Shown here in pieces: positions 11,353-23,063 of a stretch of DNA of 64,000 nucleotides (its first letter is position 1; each line of letters opens with the position of its first letter). Source of the DNA: Ascochyta rabiei (taxonomy: Eukaryota > Ascomycota > Dothideomycetes > Pleosporales > Didymellaceae); NCBI RefSeq assembly GCF_004011695.2, contig NC_082426.1, forward strand, positions 310,001 to 374,000, written 5' to 3'. The notes under the pieces were generated by a model. It did not search any database and was not told the origin of the DNA. It saw only the letters and a list, made by a program, of their open reading frames with translations. A program made the position numbers and the translations under genes.

Positions 11353-12832
11353 ATGGATAGACGCGATTTTACGCCGTGGGACACCGTTGCGTACGTATGG
11401 AAAGCTTTAGGCCTTCCGAACGATGCACTGGAATCCCTTCACCTCCCTGTCGATACCGAGTGTTATCCGTCATCCTTCAAAGTCGACCATCTGGCTCAAG
11501 CTTCCATCGGCCTGTCGGCACTCTCGGCTGCCCTCGTCTGGTCAGTCCGCAATGACGATACCACGCCGAAAGTCACAGTGCCAGCCGAACATGCATGTGT
11601 TGAGTTTAAGTCAGAACGACTTTATGTGCTCAACGGGAAAGCTGCACCTTCAACGTTTGGTACCATTGGCGGTCTACACAAGACCCAGGATGGTTACATC
11701 AGGATGCACGACTCCTTTCCAAACCATCGGCAGCATGCCTTGAGAATACTGGGATTGAATGAGAGCGCTTCAAGAGAAGACGTCGCTCAGAAGATGCTAG
11801 GATGGAAGTCGATAGATCTGGAAACAGAAGCCATCAGGGAAGGCGCAGTGATGGCAGCACTCCGATCTTTCGATGAGTGGGATGCGCTTCCGCAGTCGAA
11901 GGCAATAGCTGACTTTCCCATTTTACTCAATAGGGTTGCAAAAGGCGAGCCACACCTACCAGATCGCACTGCATCAACCCATGCGCCTAAATGTCTACAC
12001 GGTATCCGTGTGGTTGAGATGTCTCGGGTTATCGCAGCCCCAGTTGCTGGGAAGACTTTAGCAGCTCATGGAGCGGTCAGTGGCATTACAAAGTCAGCCG
12101 AGACATGACTAAATAACAAGATAGGATGTTGTCTGGATAACCTCTCCTTCGCTGCCCGATCTTCCAGACCTCGACATTGATCTGTCGAGAGGAAAGCGGA
12201 CCGTACAGCTGGACATCAAGAACCCTGACCACAAGTCCAAGCTCATGGAGCTGTTGCGCACGGCTGACGTATTTATCCAGAGCTATCGACCTGGCAGTTT
12301 AGCTGCGCAGGGCCTGTCCACTGACGAACTAGTCGCGCTGAATCCAAACCTGATCGTTGCAAGTTTAAACGCATATGGCCCAGAGGGCCCTTGGTCACAA
12401 CGCCGTGGCTTCGACTCACTTGTGCAGACGTGCTCTGGTATCAACGTTGCCGACGCTGAGCGGTACGGTGCCAAAGAAGCGGCTGGGGTACTACCTTGTC
12501 AAGCATTTGATCACGGCGCTGGCTATCTTCTAGCTACCGGCATCGTCGCGGCTTTGTACAAACGGGCGACCGAAGGTGGTTCATACGAGGTAAAGGTATC
12601 ACTCGCAGGTGTCATGCGGTATCTGAGATCACTTGGTCAATATGAGGCTAAGAGCGGATTCGAGCGCAAAGACTTTAAACGGCCTGAGGATGTGGACCAG
12701 TACATGGAGACGAGATCAACGGGCTTTGGTCAACTGAAGGCTGTCAAACACGCGGCTGAAATCGATGGAGTGAAGGTTGGGTGGGATATTATGCCGAGTG
12801 CATTGGGCAGTGAGGACCCAGTGTGGCTATGA
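11353..12832 (+). CDS. CaiB/BaiF-type (family III) CoA-transferase, two exons
   Basis: Exons 11353-12075 and 12125-12832 with a 49-bp intron (GTCAGT donor, GATAG acceptor, phase 0) give 476 residues. The protein has the layout of family III CoA-transferases, which move CoA between carboxylic acids through an aspartyl-CoA thioester: an N-terminal Rossmann-like part, a central 'GIRVVEMSRVIAAPVAGKTLAAHGA' region broken by the intron, 'RGKRTVQLDIKNP', 'ADVFIQSYRPGSLAAQGL', and 'FDHGAGYLLATGIVAAL', where the Asp near residue 370 is the expected nucleophile. The N-terminal ~200 residues before the core are typical of fungal two-part members. The natural substrate cannot be read from sequence. It is the last intact gene before the transposon block. 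Confidence 0.88.
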
Positions 12833-13016
12833 GCGCCTAGTGCGAAGGGTATTTATATATACAAGTCCGCGCGCCAAATATCTCACCTCTCGCATTTTTT
12901 TTAAAACATCTGTTGTTTTCTTTACTATAACAACCTCACCTTTCTGCTAGATCCTGCTTCTTATCTTCCCCAGCCAATCGACTAAGCTCGCTCACTGCTC
13001 AAGCAAAGGCTGCAAT

Positions 13017-13166
13017 CAGAGTTGTCAACAAACAAATTTGATCGCCTGTTTGATACCATTTGGGGCGTGCACGTTGCATACCGCTATCCGTGGAGCTGTG
13101 CAAGTCCCAGCCCTTGGTCTGTTCACGAATCAAAACGTCGATCAATTTTGTTTGTTGACAACTCTG
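13017..13166. mobile_element. 150-bp hAT-like MITE with 28-bp TIRs and 8-bp TSD
   Basis: Terminal inverted repeats of 28 bp (13017-13044 and 13139-13166) match at 27 of 28 positions and begin CAGAGTTGTCAACAAACAAA. The element is flanked by a perfect 8-bp direct repeat GCTGCAAT (13009-13016 and 13167-13174). An 8-bp duplication and CAGAG-type ends are hallmarks of the hAT superfamily. The 94-bp interior has no coding capacity, so it is non-autonomous. Unlike the neighbouring Gypsy element it shows no obvious RIP damage, consistent with being below the usual RIP length threshold. Confidence 0.85.
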
Positions 13167-13177
13167 GCTGCAATCTA

Positions 13178-13740
13178 CCCACTGGAGGGGATTAGGTAGT
13201 TTACTTTTCCGTGACAGATTACTGTTTCCGTGGCTTACTAAGACGCGCAGCGTAACACTAATAATAATGCCTACTAGACATGCTGTTCAGCGTTAGTTCA
13301 GACAAAAACTTAAAACTTCTCTTAGCAGTTAACTACTAGTTCACAACTAACTAGTTGTAAAGTTGTAGAGTAAACTAGATTTTTTGCTACAGTGTATTTT
13401 GTTACTAGATCTAAAAGATAGAGGATCTACCTAGTTTATAACCCTATACCTAAACAATAAGCCCTAGTACTGCTACGTAGGTGGCGCAGTAGGCTTCTAA
13501 AGTTAAGGCCTCTGCAACGGAAGTTACTGTCTTACCCTACCTCTTATTAGTGTCTGTTGCGTTGTTGTTGCAACTGCCAGCAACACCACCATACTTTAAT
13601 AATAATTAACCTAAACCCCTCTGCTGCAAACCTTATTTTTTGTCTTGTCCGAAGTCCTACCAGAGCCAGTTAGGGGTAAGCGACCCGCCATACCTGACCC
13701 AGTTGGCTGCCAAAATCTAGTAAGTACGACACAGAAAAGC
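13178..13740 (+). repeat. Left repeat copy (~0.56 kb), inverted relative to 21943-22482
   Basis: Begins with CCACTGGAGGGGATTAGG and shares a series of blocks, in inverted order, with 21943-22482. TTTCCGTGACAGAT at 13206 matches the complement at 22442-22455. GTTAAGGCCTCTGC at 13502 matches the complement near 22145-22158. The distance between these two blocks is 296-297 bp in both arms. The likely right end of this copy (CACCTAATCCCCTC) lies beyond the retrotransposon at 21931-21942, so the Gypsy element appears to have inserted near its end. It is probably a non-autonomous DNA transposon of unknown superfamily. Confidence 0.65.
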
Positions 13741-13745
13741 ACCTA

Positions 13746-13944
13746 TGTCACAAGTGTTCTCCCCACGCCAGGAGATACCTCAGCCAGGTCCCAGGCCAAG
13801 CCTGGGGACCTACCGGCCACACACATATATAATATTTATAAACCTTAAGACTTATCTATTAAGGATTTGTCTTATCTCTTAAATATTACCCTATTATTTA
13901 TCCTATCTTGCTCTACTCTATTACCTGCCTACAGTGCCCTTACA
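13746..13944 (+). repeat. 5' LTR of the Gypsy element
   Basis: Starts TGTCACAAGTG and ends CCCTTACA, so it has TG...CA ends. It aligns to the 3' LTR over its full 199 bp without gaps. By eye about 19 positions differ and all are transitions; the first half is better preserved here than in the 3' LTR. Confidence 0.92.
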
Positions 13945-15439
13945 ATTTAAATCCTTCTTACTCCTCTTAGAACAGGCAGCTAATTAGCAGCAGAGGAGCA
14001 GGAAAAACCTAGCTATTATAATAGCAGGAGGACAATATAACCTCTACTTAACTACTAGTAATATAGAAGAGCTACCCCCTTATAATAACCTTAGTTAGGA
14101 GCTAGACGCTTAATAACGCAATAACGCACTTAGGGTGTTACTATTACCTATAGAGCTACTACTTAACCCTTATATTAGGGGCAAGTTAGATGCTATAATA
14201 GTAGGCATTATAACACTAGACGTCCTAACACTACGTGCTACACAACCTATAATAGAGTTATTACAAGCTTCTATCCTATTATTGCTAGAAGCACTTAATA
14301 AGGCAGAACTGTCTAGTGCTACTAAGCAGGAGATTAAAATCTAGCAATAATAATTTAACTAGGCAGTTAAAACCCTATAACAGACACATGCTAGATAAGC
14401 ACTAGGTAGCTAATACCTAGCATTTAACAAGGCTAGCAGAATAATATAAGTCCTTAATAATGTTTAGCCTAAGCTAAAACTTAGGACAGATAATAAGCCT
14501 CTATTAACCTAGTAGGTAGACTAGTAGATTAAGGATATAGACACAGCGTTCTAGTACACTTAAGTACTTAAAGACTCTATAACCTATACCTACTAGATTA
14601 TAGGCACTATCTACTATAGTGTCTACTAGAAATTAATTTAACAACGTATTAATAAGAAATTAATCTAAACCTAGGCTAACCTCTGCGTAGAAGAGGAGTA
14701 GCTTATCTAAGACCTAGTCTTTACACAGTATAAAAACTACAACAAGTACTTTAACTATAAGTAGAAGTCTAATAATTTAGTTAACACCTTTCTAATAAAG
14801 TTAAATAAGTAGGAGTCTTTACTGCCCTATAACTTTATAAAGTTTAAAGACAGCAGTAACAACTATAAGTTTAAGATAGCATTTATGTAGAGCCTTATAC
14901 CCCCTACACTCTAATATAAAATCTAGCAGAATAGCAGTCTAAAATATATTACTAAGTATGCAGAGTTTAAACAGGCCCTTTAAAACGCAGAAACCTTAAT
15001 AGTCCCCTTAAACTTAGGGTTGCAGACTAAACGTAGTAGTAGAAATAAGAGACCTCTTTCTTTAGACGCTAGGAGAAAGTTTAAAAGGTATAACAGTTAG
15101 GCGTTAACCCCCTCTAGGAGCAAAACCAGGAAGCACCTAGGAGACCCCTAGCTAACAACTAGTGCTGCTAATTTATTAGGCAGAAGATAGAACCCTAGGG
15201 GAAACAACTATTAATAATCCTAAGGTTAACTACAGAACTAGGGACAACAGCCCTAGGGATACTAGCAGCAGGGCTATTAGAGAGGCTGCAGAGGCAGCTA
15301 ACAACATTCTAGTGGCAAGCTAAACCTAGGAAATAGCAAGCCCTAGTTACTAACCTGTCCTACCTGCAGCTAGGGCTAGAAACTAAGAAGAAGTAAACCT
15401 GTATAATAGTTACAGTCTAGCTTAATAATACTAACAGTA

Positions 15440-18400
15440 ACCCTAGGACCCTCTAGGCCCTGTACAACTTAGGCTTAGAGCTAAACCTTATTACTAAAGA
15501 TGCAGCTAGGGACCTAGGGCTTAACCTAACAGGCACTGACTAACAACTAAAGGCTGTAGTCCTAGACAACACAGAGCTGTCCTTAACTAACTAGTACTAG
15601 TTAACAGTAGTCTGCTATAACAGTAAAGGAGTACCTAAGATAATTAGACTAACTAAGTTCTAGTCTATATTATTTGTTAGGTACAACCTAGTTCTAGGTT
15701 ACCTATAGCTGGCTAAAGCAGACCTGTGTATCTATTTCTTAACAGGAACCTACAAGTAGTTTGCTAACAACACTAAAAGAGTCTAGCTGTTAACAGCTAA
15801 ACAATTATTTAGTAAACTAGGTCTAGGTAAGCAGCTATATCTGCTATATCCTAGGAGCCTAAATATAGGCGGTCTAACAGACACCTACTAGGCAGACGCT
15901 AGACAGATATTAGAGGCAGCTTATCTTACTAAACAGTTAAGAATTATAGCAGTAGGACTTAATAGCAGCGCTATCCTAGGAGACAACGTCCTAGATGCAG
16001 AAGAACTTAAGTACGTGCCTAAACACCTCTATTATAAATAGTTTACCTTTAGTAAATAGTAAATAAGTATGTTAGCACTATACTAGGAGTATAACTACTC
16101 TATTAAGATTAAGGATAGAGCTAAAGTTCCTAACCTCCTAATCTATAACCTGTCTTGCAGGGAACTAGACATCCTCTAGGAGTACCTTAAGATAGCACAG
16201 GAAAAGGGCTAGATCTGCCTAAGCAAGTTGCTAGTAGGTGCCCCTATCCTATTTGTCTCTAAGTTAGATAGTACTATAAGACTGTGCGTTAACTATTAGA
16301 GGTTAAATAGGGTAACTATTAAGAACTAGTACCCTATACTACTAGTTAGTAAGATAATAAACTACCTGTTAAAAGTAAAGGTCTTTACTAAGCTAGATCT
16401 ACGTAACACCTACTACAGGCTCTAGATTAAGGAAGGTAATAAGTAGAAGACTGCGTTTAAGACACAGTACAGTTATTTTAAATACCTAGTAATACCTTTT
16501 AGCCTAGCAAACGCGCTAGCTATGTTTTAATCCTACATCTACTAAGCCCTAGGAGGCCTACTAGATAGAACCTGCGTTGTCTACCTTAATAACATCCTTA
16601 TCTACTCCTAGGATAAGAAGGACTACAATAAGCACGTTAAGGAGGTCCTAGATTGCCTAGTTAAGTAGGGGATGTTTGCAAAGGCTAGCAAGTGCGTCTT
16701 CTCTAGTAAGTTAGTAGAGTTTCTAGGATTTATTATTACACTAGACAGCGTGGTTATAGACCCTAAGAGGGTCTGCACTATTACTAAATAGCTAGAGCTG
16801 TTAAGCTATAAGGATATTTAGGTGTTCTTAGGCTTTACTAACTTCTATTAATAATTTATTTTTAACTACTTAGGAATTATCTAACTGCTTATAGACTATA
16901 TAACAGCTACCTAGAACCTAATAGAGGACTAGGGGGTCCCTAGTCTAGAAAAAGGGAAGGTAAGACTAAAGAAAAGCTAAAAGGGACTAATAAAATAGTA
17001 CAAACTATAGCACTAGCTAGAGGAAGCCTAAACAGCGTTCCTTACAATTAGGGAGAAGTTTATAAAAGCGCTAGTGCTATAATACTTTAACCCTAATAAG
17101 CCTATTATTATTCTTATAGACGCGTTAGACTTTACTATAGCAGCTATCTTATTATAACCCTAGACGTCTAAAGTAGCAACAGAGCAGCACTAGAAACTAG
17201 TAGCGTTCTAGAGCTAGAAGTTCTAAGGTTTATCTATTAGATAGCATACCTATAATAAGGAACTCTTAGTAATTATTAAAGCTTTTAGGTAGTAGAGGTA
17301 TTACCTTAAACACACCCCTATAACAATCTAGGTACTCTTAGACTATAACAACCTAAGGTACTTTATAACAATAAAGGAGCTCTCTCTAACATAAGCCTAT
17401 TAGGCAGAAGAGCTAGTAAGGTTTAACTTTAAAGTTAAATATAAGCTAGGACTAGAGAACGCAGTAGACAGCCCTTTAAGACGTCTAGATTACGTATAAG
17501 GTCTTAAGGTTAGGGAATAGTAAGCCCTTAGGGATGCTATACTACCTACCTTATAATAGAAGCTTTAAATCTAAATAATTTAAAAGTTTAGGGCTTAAAA
17601 AGATATATAGGTAATATCTAGGAGTAATATACCTATAGAAGACCTAGCAGAGGTCTAATAACTACCTAAAATTATCTCTAAGGAATTCTGCCAACATTAG
17701 ATTAGCCTTAGAGACTTGTCTCCTCTAGCTCTTAACCCTCTATCTAATAGCTATTAAAGCTAGGGTTAATCTAAAGACACTAAAGCTAGAGGACTAGACT
17801 TTAACGTTGCAGAAGCTCTCCTTTGTAGCCTAGATAATAGAGTTAGTACCCCTACATACCTTGCAAATAAAGCTACGCAGAGAAATTCTGCTTACGCCTT
17901 AGAAATCCTAGAACTCTTAATAGATTTTATTAAGTAAGTCTAGCAATAGGACGCAGCATACCCTACAAACTAGTTATTAATAACCTAGACAGACAGCAAA
18001 GCAAAGAAGGGACAGCACTACTAGGAGGTTAACCTTAGTAGGACCTTATGCAGAAGTAGGAAAGTTTAGATTCCTAACAATATTATACTGCGCTAAACTA
18101 TCCTTTTAAGGAATTATAATAACCCTATAGGAGGTTACTACAGCATAGAGAAGACTACTAAAGTACTTAAGAGAAAGTACTACTAGCTATAACTAATAAA
18201 GGACGTATATAAGTACATCTAAAGGTGTCCTATATACTAACTATATAAGATTAGAAGGTATAAGCTATAGGGATTACTTACACTATTACTAGTGCTAAAC
18301 ACAGCCTAGTAGCACTTCTCTCTTAACTTTATAACAGACCTACTAAAGTTAATAGACACTAAGAGGAATAAGTATAACTCTATACTAGTTCTTATAGACT

Positions 18401-19420
18401 GCTTTAGTAAGTACGTCTAGTACCTACCCTGCACTAAGACAATTACTGCCTAACGCCTAGCTAAGCTGCTTATAGAGTAGAGCTTTTTAAAGTAAGGACT
18501 ACTAGTTACGTTGTTGTTAGATTAAGGTTTAGTGTTTACTAGTTAATTCTAGTCTAATATATGCTACTACCTTAAAATTAACTACTAATTAAGTACAGCT
18601 TTCTACCCCTAGACAGATAGGTAGATAGAGTAACAAAACTAGAAGTTAGAAATGTACCTCTGCATATATATAAACTACTAATAGGATAACTAGGTAGACC
18701 TTCTACTATACGCTAAGTACGCCTATAACTCTAAAGCTTACTCTACTTATAGAGAATCTCCTATAAAGGTTGCCTTTAGCACAGACCCTAAAGGATTTAA
18801 CAGAATGCCTAATAAGCACTAGCTATAAAAACCCTAAACTGTCTAAGATAAGAATAAGGTAATACTAGAACTACGCTGGCAGGTTGCTAGCTACCTATTA
18901 AACTAGCATAAAATATAGAAAATAGTAAAGGAGGCCTTAGAGTACGCATAAAAGGGCAACGCCTAGTAGTACAATATAAAACAATCTAAATAACACTTTA
19001 CTAAAGGAGACTCTGTTCTCCTTTAGGCTAAGAACCTAATAACAAGTTATCCTTTAAAGAAGTTTAACGCTTAATACCTTAGGCTATTTATAGTAGTTAA
19101 GAAGGTAGGTAAGCTAGCATATAAGCTAAAGCTGCCCCTATCTATAGACAGAGTGCACCTAGTATTTAAGGTATTACTCCTTAAGCACTAGAGGGAGCCT
19201 CTTATAAGTAGTAGGTTTTAGCTAGGTCCTATTAGTATACTAGAAGACGTCTTACCTAGTAATAGGTTTAAAGTTAAAGGTATACTATTATATAGAGATA
19301 CTACTACCTAGGGAAGGGAGTATAGGGTTAAGTAGCTAGGTTAGCTAAATAAAGAAGCTACCTAGGAACTACTTAAAAACCTTAACTACTGTAATAAGAT
19401 CCTTTAGGATTATTACTAAT
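15440..19420 (+). pseudogene. Decayed Gypsy pol: protease, RT, RNase H, integrase, chromodomain
   Basis: Reading through stops shows a protease-like segment (about 15440-15720), then RT with 'VFTKLDLRNTYYRL' at 16381 and the catalytic box at 16582-16608 reading YLNNILIYS. The expected Asp-Asp pair is Asn-Asn (codons AAT AAC at 16588-16593), as G-to-A mutation would produce. RNase H-like sequence follows around 17080-17300. The integrase core lies at about 18310-18690 with 'FITDL', 'LVLIDCFSKYV' and 'LPCTKTITA'. A chromodomain-like end is at about 19230-19420. Many TAG/TAA codons stand where Gln, Trp or Arg is expected. No functional enzyme can be made. Confidence 0.9.
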
Positions 19421-19489
19421 ACGCTTAGGTAGGTAATCTATTAAGAGTAGGCTGCCCTACAACTAACAGACTAGCGCAACTAAAGTAAA

Positions 19490-21732
19490 AGAGGGGACGT
19501 CCTTAGAAGTCTGCCTTATAAACCCTACTCTAAAATAGCTAATAGGAAAGTAAGGATAGATAGTCCTAGGACTTATGCAACTAGAGGCTAAAGGAGGCCT
19601 AGCGTCTATCTAATACATTACTAGCAAAGACTAGCATATTTAGAAGAGTAGAGAGTTTTTATTGTTATCTACTAGTCTATTAAGAAGTATTATAGAAATA
19701 AAGGGTCTTTATAACTACAACTGCAGCTTAAGCAGCTTCTCTGTAACCCTTAGAAGGGCTTATCTTATAGGAGGGGCTGCAACAATAACAACTACCTAGG
19801 GTAGGTTTAGTTAGAGACAACAAAAACTGCTTAAAAGGAGCTAACAGAGCCTAAACAGCAGAAGGCAGGTTAGTACTATAATAGTACTACTGCTTTTCTA
19901 CGTTATAAGCACTACCTGTCTTCTAGAAGTAATCCTTAATTATGCTGTTAATTATAATGTTATTAGGAAGCTTTATACTAATAGTCCTAATAGCAGCCTA
20001 TAATAAGTTAGCTCTATATAAGAAAGAGAGAGAGGAAAAACACCTATAATGTACTGCTTAAGGTTATGTAACTAAGAAACCTAACAGGCTTAAGCATACT
20101 TAGTCTTACTTAGACTAGACTTATTAATATAGTAATAAACTACAGTATTATAGGTAACAAAGCTGTTATAATAAGCCTTAGCGTAGTTATAGGTAGTCTG
20201 CTAGTACACCTGCACCTAAGCAATTATATTATTATTAGTTACCTACTTACCTTAGGTAACTATCTTATTATTTGTCTTATAGAGGGCACGCTTAATTAAG
20301 AAATTAAGTATGTTATAGGCTTAACAGAAAACAGGGTTAATCTATAAAAGTTAGCAGGAGTAGACACTAGAACAGCGTAGGAAATACTTTAACATACCTT
20401 TCTTCCTTTAATTAGACGTAGCAGGAGTATATACTAAAGTTGTCCTTATAAAGCCTATACCTACTAGGCTAACAAAAAATATAGATAAAGGATAAGATAG
20501 TGCTATTAGGGTTACTCTTAGATAAGGTAGTTAAGTGCGTAATGCTAGTGCAGCACTAGTACTGCAAAAGCAACAGCTAAGGCTGTATGCTCTTAGGCAG
20601 CTAGTAGACGTAGTTAGGTAGAGCCTTATAGGAGATATATATTAGAGGGGGCATTATAGTGTAGAAGGTAAGGGCTAGAAGGTAGATATAGATAAAGGTG
20701 TAGGGATAATAAGGCACTATAAGTAAGTAGATACAGTCCTTATATACACTAAATTCCCTCTACCTAGCAGCTCTCTAGTAATAACCTAGCCTCTTACTAC
20801 TCTCTTACCTGTTGCAATCTACTGCATAGAAAGATAATTCTTATTACAAATATCTAGGCACAGGTCTATTAACTGCTAGAAGGGTAACTAGTAATCTTAC
20901 CTAAGATTTATATTATAAATAAATACTAGAGCCTAGACTATACTGCGTAAGGGTCTAGGTAAGGCACTAGGTATAGTAAGGCTAACAGCTTACTATTACT
21001 GCTAGTATGCAGACAAGATCCCCTGCAAATAAGTAAATCCTAGGCTAGTTTACGCAGGAACAGGGCTGTAGAAGCTACTGGTAATCCTCTTACAGACGTT
21101 ACTAGTTAGGGACTTACTGCTCTAGCCTATAAGGCAGATAACGTCTAACTACTTACGCCTCTAGCAGCCTTAGCCCTAGGATTAAGGCACCTAATTACTT
21201 AGGAGATTGTAGAGAGTAAATAGCAGGCACGCCTAGAGTAACCCTTAGCCTAGTGCTAGGCGCTGTATACGCTATATAGGGAGTAAATAATACCTTTTAT
21301 ATATTACCTATTTAGTATATAATTATTACACTCCCTATAGCCTTAGCTATATAGGTTTTAGAGCTAATAACTACTAAGGCGTTATTTATAGTAACGTCTA
21401 GAGGGAGTAATAGCTTACTAACTAGCAGCTAATAAAGGCATAAGGAAAGACTTAGCCTTAGCTAGTCTCTTACAAACAAGACTTATCTACCTAGCTGCGC
21501 AGTAACACTGCCCTAGTAGCTTACTAAGCAAATGTTAGGAGGATAGGATTGCTAGCGTCTATTATATGCTAAACAGCTTCCTATCCCTATAAACACTAAC
21601 TAATAGACCCTTACTAGTGCTATATTTCTTCTGCTAAGTTTTTCCCTCTATAGGAGGTTTTTCTAGAGCTTAATAATATTGCTAGAGACCTCTCTACAGT
21701 TTAGAACAAACCTTTAAAGAGGGGGGGGCTAT
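19490..21732. other. Extra 2.2-kb segment between pol and 3' LTR
   Basis: Ordinary Gypsy elements reach the polypurine tract soon after integrase and chromodomain; here 2.2 kb intervenes. It is RIP-damaged. The minus strand around 20280-20520 has a comparatively stop-poor stretch that reads as basic protein-like sequence once RIP-type stops are ignored, but I do not recognise it. A stem-like inverted pair lies near 21260-21360. It could be an additional ORF of the element or another nested insertion. Confidence 0.4.
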
Positions 21733-21931
21733 TATTATAAGTGTTCTCCCTACGCTAGGAGATACCTTAGCTAGGTCCTAGGCTAAGCCTAGGGACCTAC
21801 TAGCCACACATGTATATAATATTTATAAACCTTAAGACTTATCTATTAAGGATTTGTCTTATCTCTTAAATATTACCCTATTATTTGTCCTATCTTGCTC
21901 TGCTCCATTGCCTGCCTACAGTGCCCTCACA
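21733..21931 (+). repeat. 3' LTR of the Gypsy element
   Basis: 199 bp, same length as the 5' LTR. Its first bases TATTATAAGTG correspond to TGTCACAAGTG by three transitions. It ends CCCTCACA and is followed by the ACCTA target duplication. Confidence 0.92.
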
Positions 21932-21942
21932 ACCTAATCCCC

Positions 21943-22482
21943 TCTACTGGAGGGGTTTAGATAAAAATATTCAAGTTGTTACTATACGCTGGAAACTATC
22001 CAGGGGTAGTTTAGCGTAACGCTTACCCCTAACTAGTGCTAGAGGGACTTTAGATAAGACAGAAACTGCACGCTGCAGAAGAGGGGTTTAGATAAAAACT
22101 GTAATCTAAAATATTCGCGTTGCTAGCAATAGCAACCTTCCGCAGCAGAGGCCTTAATTTCAGAAGCGTGCTCAGCCACCCACGTAAGGGTGCTGGGGTT
22201 AAGCTGTTAGCTACAGGTTTGTGAACCTAGTAGGTTACCTATCTTTTAACTCTAGTAACTAATTAGCTTACAGCGAAAAATCCAGTTTACCCTACAAGTT
22301 TACCCTAAGTTTGTTATAAACTTGTATTTGCACGCTAAGAGGGTAGCGTTGTTTTCGTCTTATCTAACTTAGAACAGACTGTCTAGTAGGGCCCCCTGAC
22401 TAGTCTTACGCCACCCTGCTGACTTATCGACGGAAACAGCTATCTGTCACGGAAAAACCGATCATCTAAACCCCTCCACTGG
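21943..22482 (-). repeat. Right repeat copy (~0.54 kb), inverted relative to 13178-13740
   Basis: Its ends are inverted repeats sharing TGGAGGGGTTTAGAT (21946 onward and the complement ending at 22482). A further GAGGGGTTTAGATAAAA lies inside at about 22077. Colinear with 13178-13740 in the opposite orientation (see that entry). The two copies seem to have been adjacent before the Gypsy insertion. It borders a broken gene at 22520. Confidence 0.65.
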
Positions 22483-22519
22483 TTCCCCTCGTTCAACACA
22501 TTTGTCAAACTTATTGACT

Positions 22520-23063
22520 ATGGGTCGTAGCGGGAAAGATAGGAAGTTCACCTGCCTATTTGATGTGCTTGGCTCTTGTTGGACTTGCGACTACTTTTAT
22601 ATGAATACAGAAGCATGCATTTGCAAGCAACTACCGAAGGAGTGCAGAATTGCGCCAAACGGGAAGCCTTCACCAAAGAACCCGGACTCCTGCAAGGGGT
22701 GGAATCATTGCATCCATCTGGGTACCGGTAGTCTCGCCAATAGCGCCAGTGTGGAGCTGCTGCCTTAGCAAAGAGGTGTACTACGAGGACCTTTAGGAAT
22801 ATATCTTTCACAATGGTAACTGGCCCTTAAACAGTTGTAGCATCGGCACCAAGAATTTCACCACAGTCAACGACGCCGACATCAGTGCCAACGTTGTACT
22901 AGATCACATCGATACTGCCACGCTCGAGGGTATGCAGGACATCATAGAAGGTCAACCTGAGGATATTCTCCGTCGTCATGTTCTGAAGGAGCACAGAATT
23001 CCATCCTCCGCTTCTGCGGCTTTCGGTGCGATGTCAATGGGCTTTCTGGTTCTACTCGCCTAG
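22520..23063 (+). pseudogene. Remnant of a cysteine-rich protein gene cut by the transposon block
   Basis: From ATG 22520 an ~80-codon frame encodes eight cysteines ('CLFDVLGSCWTCDYF', 'EACICKQLPKEC') but no signal peptide, and begins only 37 bp from the repeat border. Near 22720 the protein-like reading passes to another frame ('VWSCCLSKEVYYEDL'), meets a TAG at about 22792 where CAG (Gln) would continue it, and then stays open to a stop at 23061-23063 ('DILRRHVLKEH', hydrophobic 'GAMSMGFLVLLA' at the end). The simplest reading is the 3' part of a larger gene, perhaps secreted or membrane-anchored, that lost its 5' end to the insertion and then gained a frameshift and a RIP-type stop. The family is not recognised. 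A short intron near 22720 is an alternative to a frameshift. Confidence 0.5.

Larger units (their letters stand above)
13746..21931 (+). mobile_element. RIP-degraded Ty3/Gypsy LTR retrotransposon (8,186 bp)
   Basis: A complete but dead LTR element: a 199-bp 5' LTR (13746-13944), a 199-bp 3' LTR (21733-21931), 5-bp target duplication ACCTA on both sides (13741-13745, 21932-21936), and a G-rich polypurine tract just before the 3' LTR (21717-21728). Plus-strand gag-pol order is protease-like, reverse transcriptase, RNase H, integrase, chromodomain-like, which defines Ty3/Gypsy. Nearly every conserved codon that is broken is explained by C-to-T or G-to-A change, giving dense TAG/TAA stops and strong AT bias. 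About 2.2 kb between the end of pol and the 3' LTR is unexplained. Confidence 0.93.

Noticed and set aside
13017..13166. CRISPR-like or regulatory inverted repeat
   Set aside because: A single inverted pair with 8-bp flanking duplication is explained by a MITE; the organism is a eukaryote and no spaced direct repeats exist.
14135..14344. 69-codon ORF inside the Gypsy element as an independent gene
   Set aside because: It is a stop-free patch of the degraded gag region (Leu/Ile-rich because of AT bias), not a separate gene.
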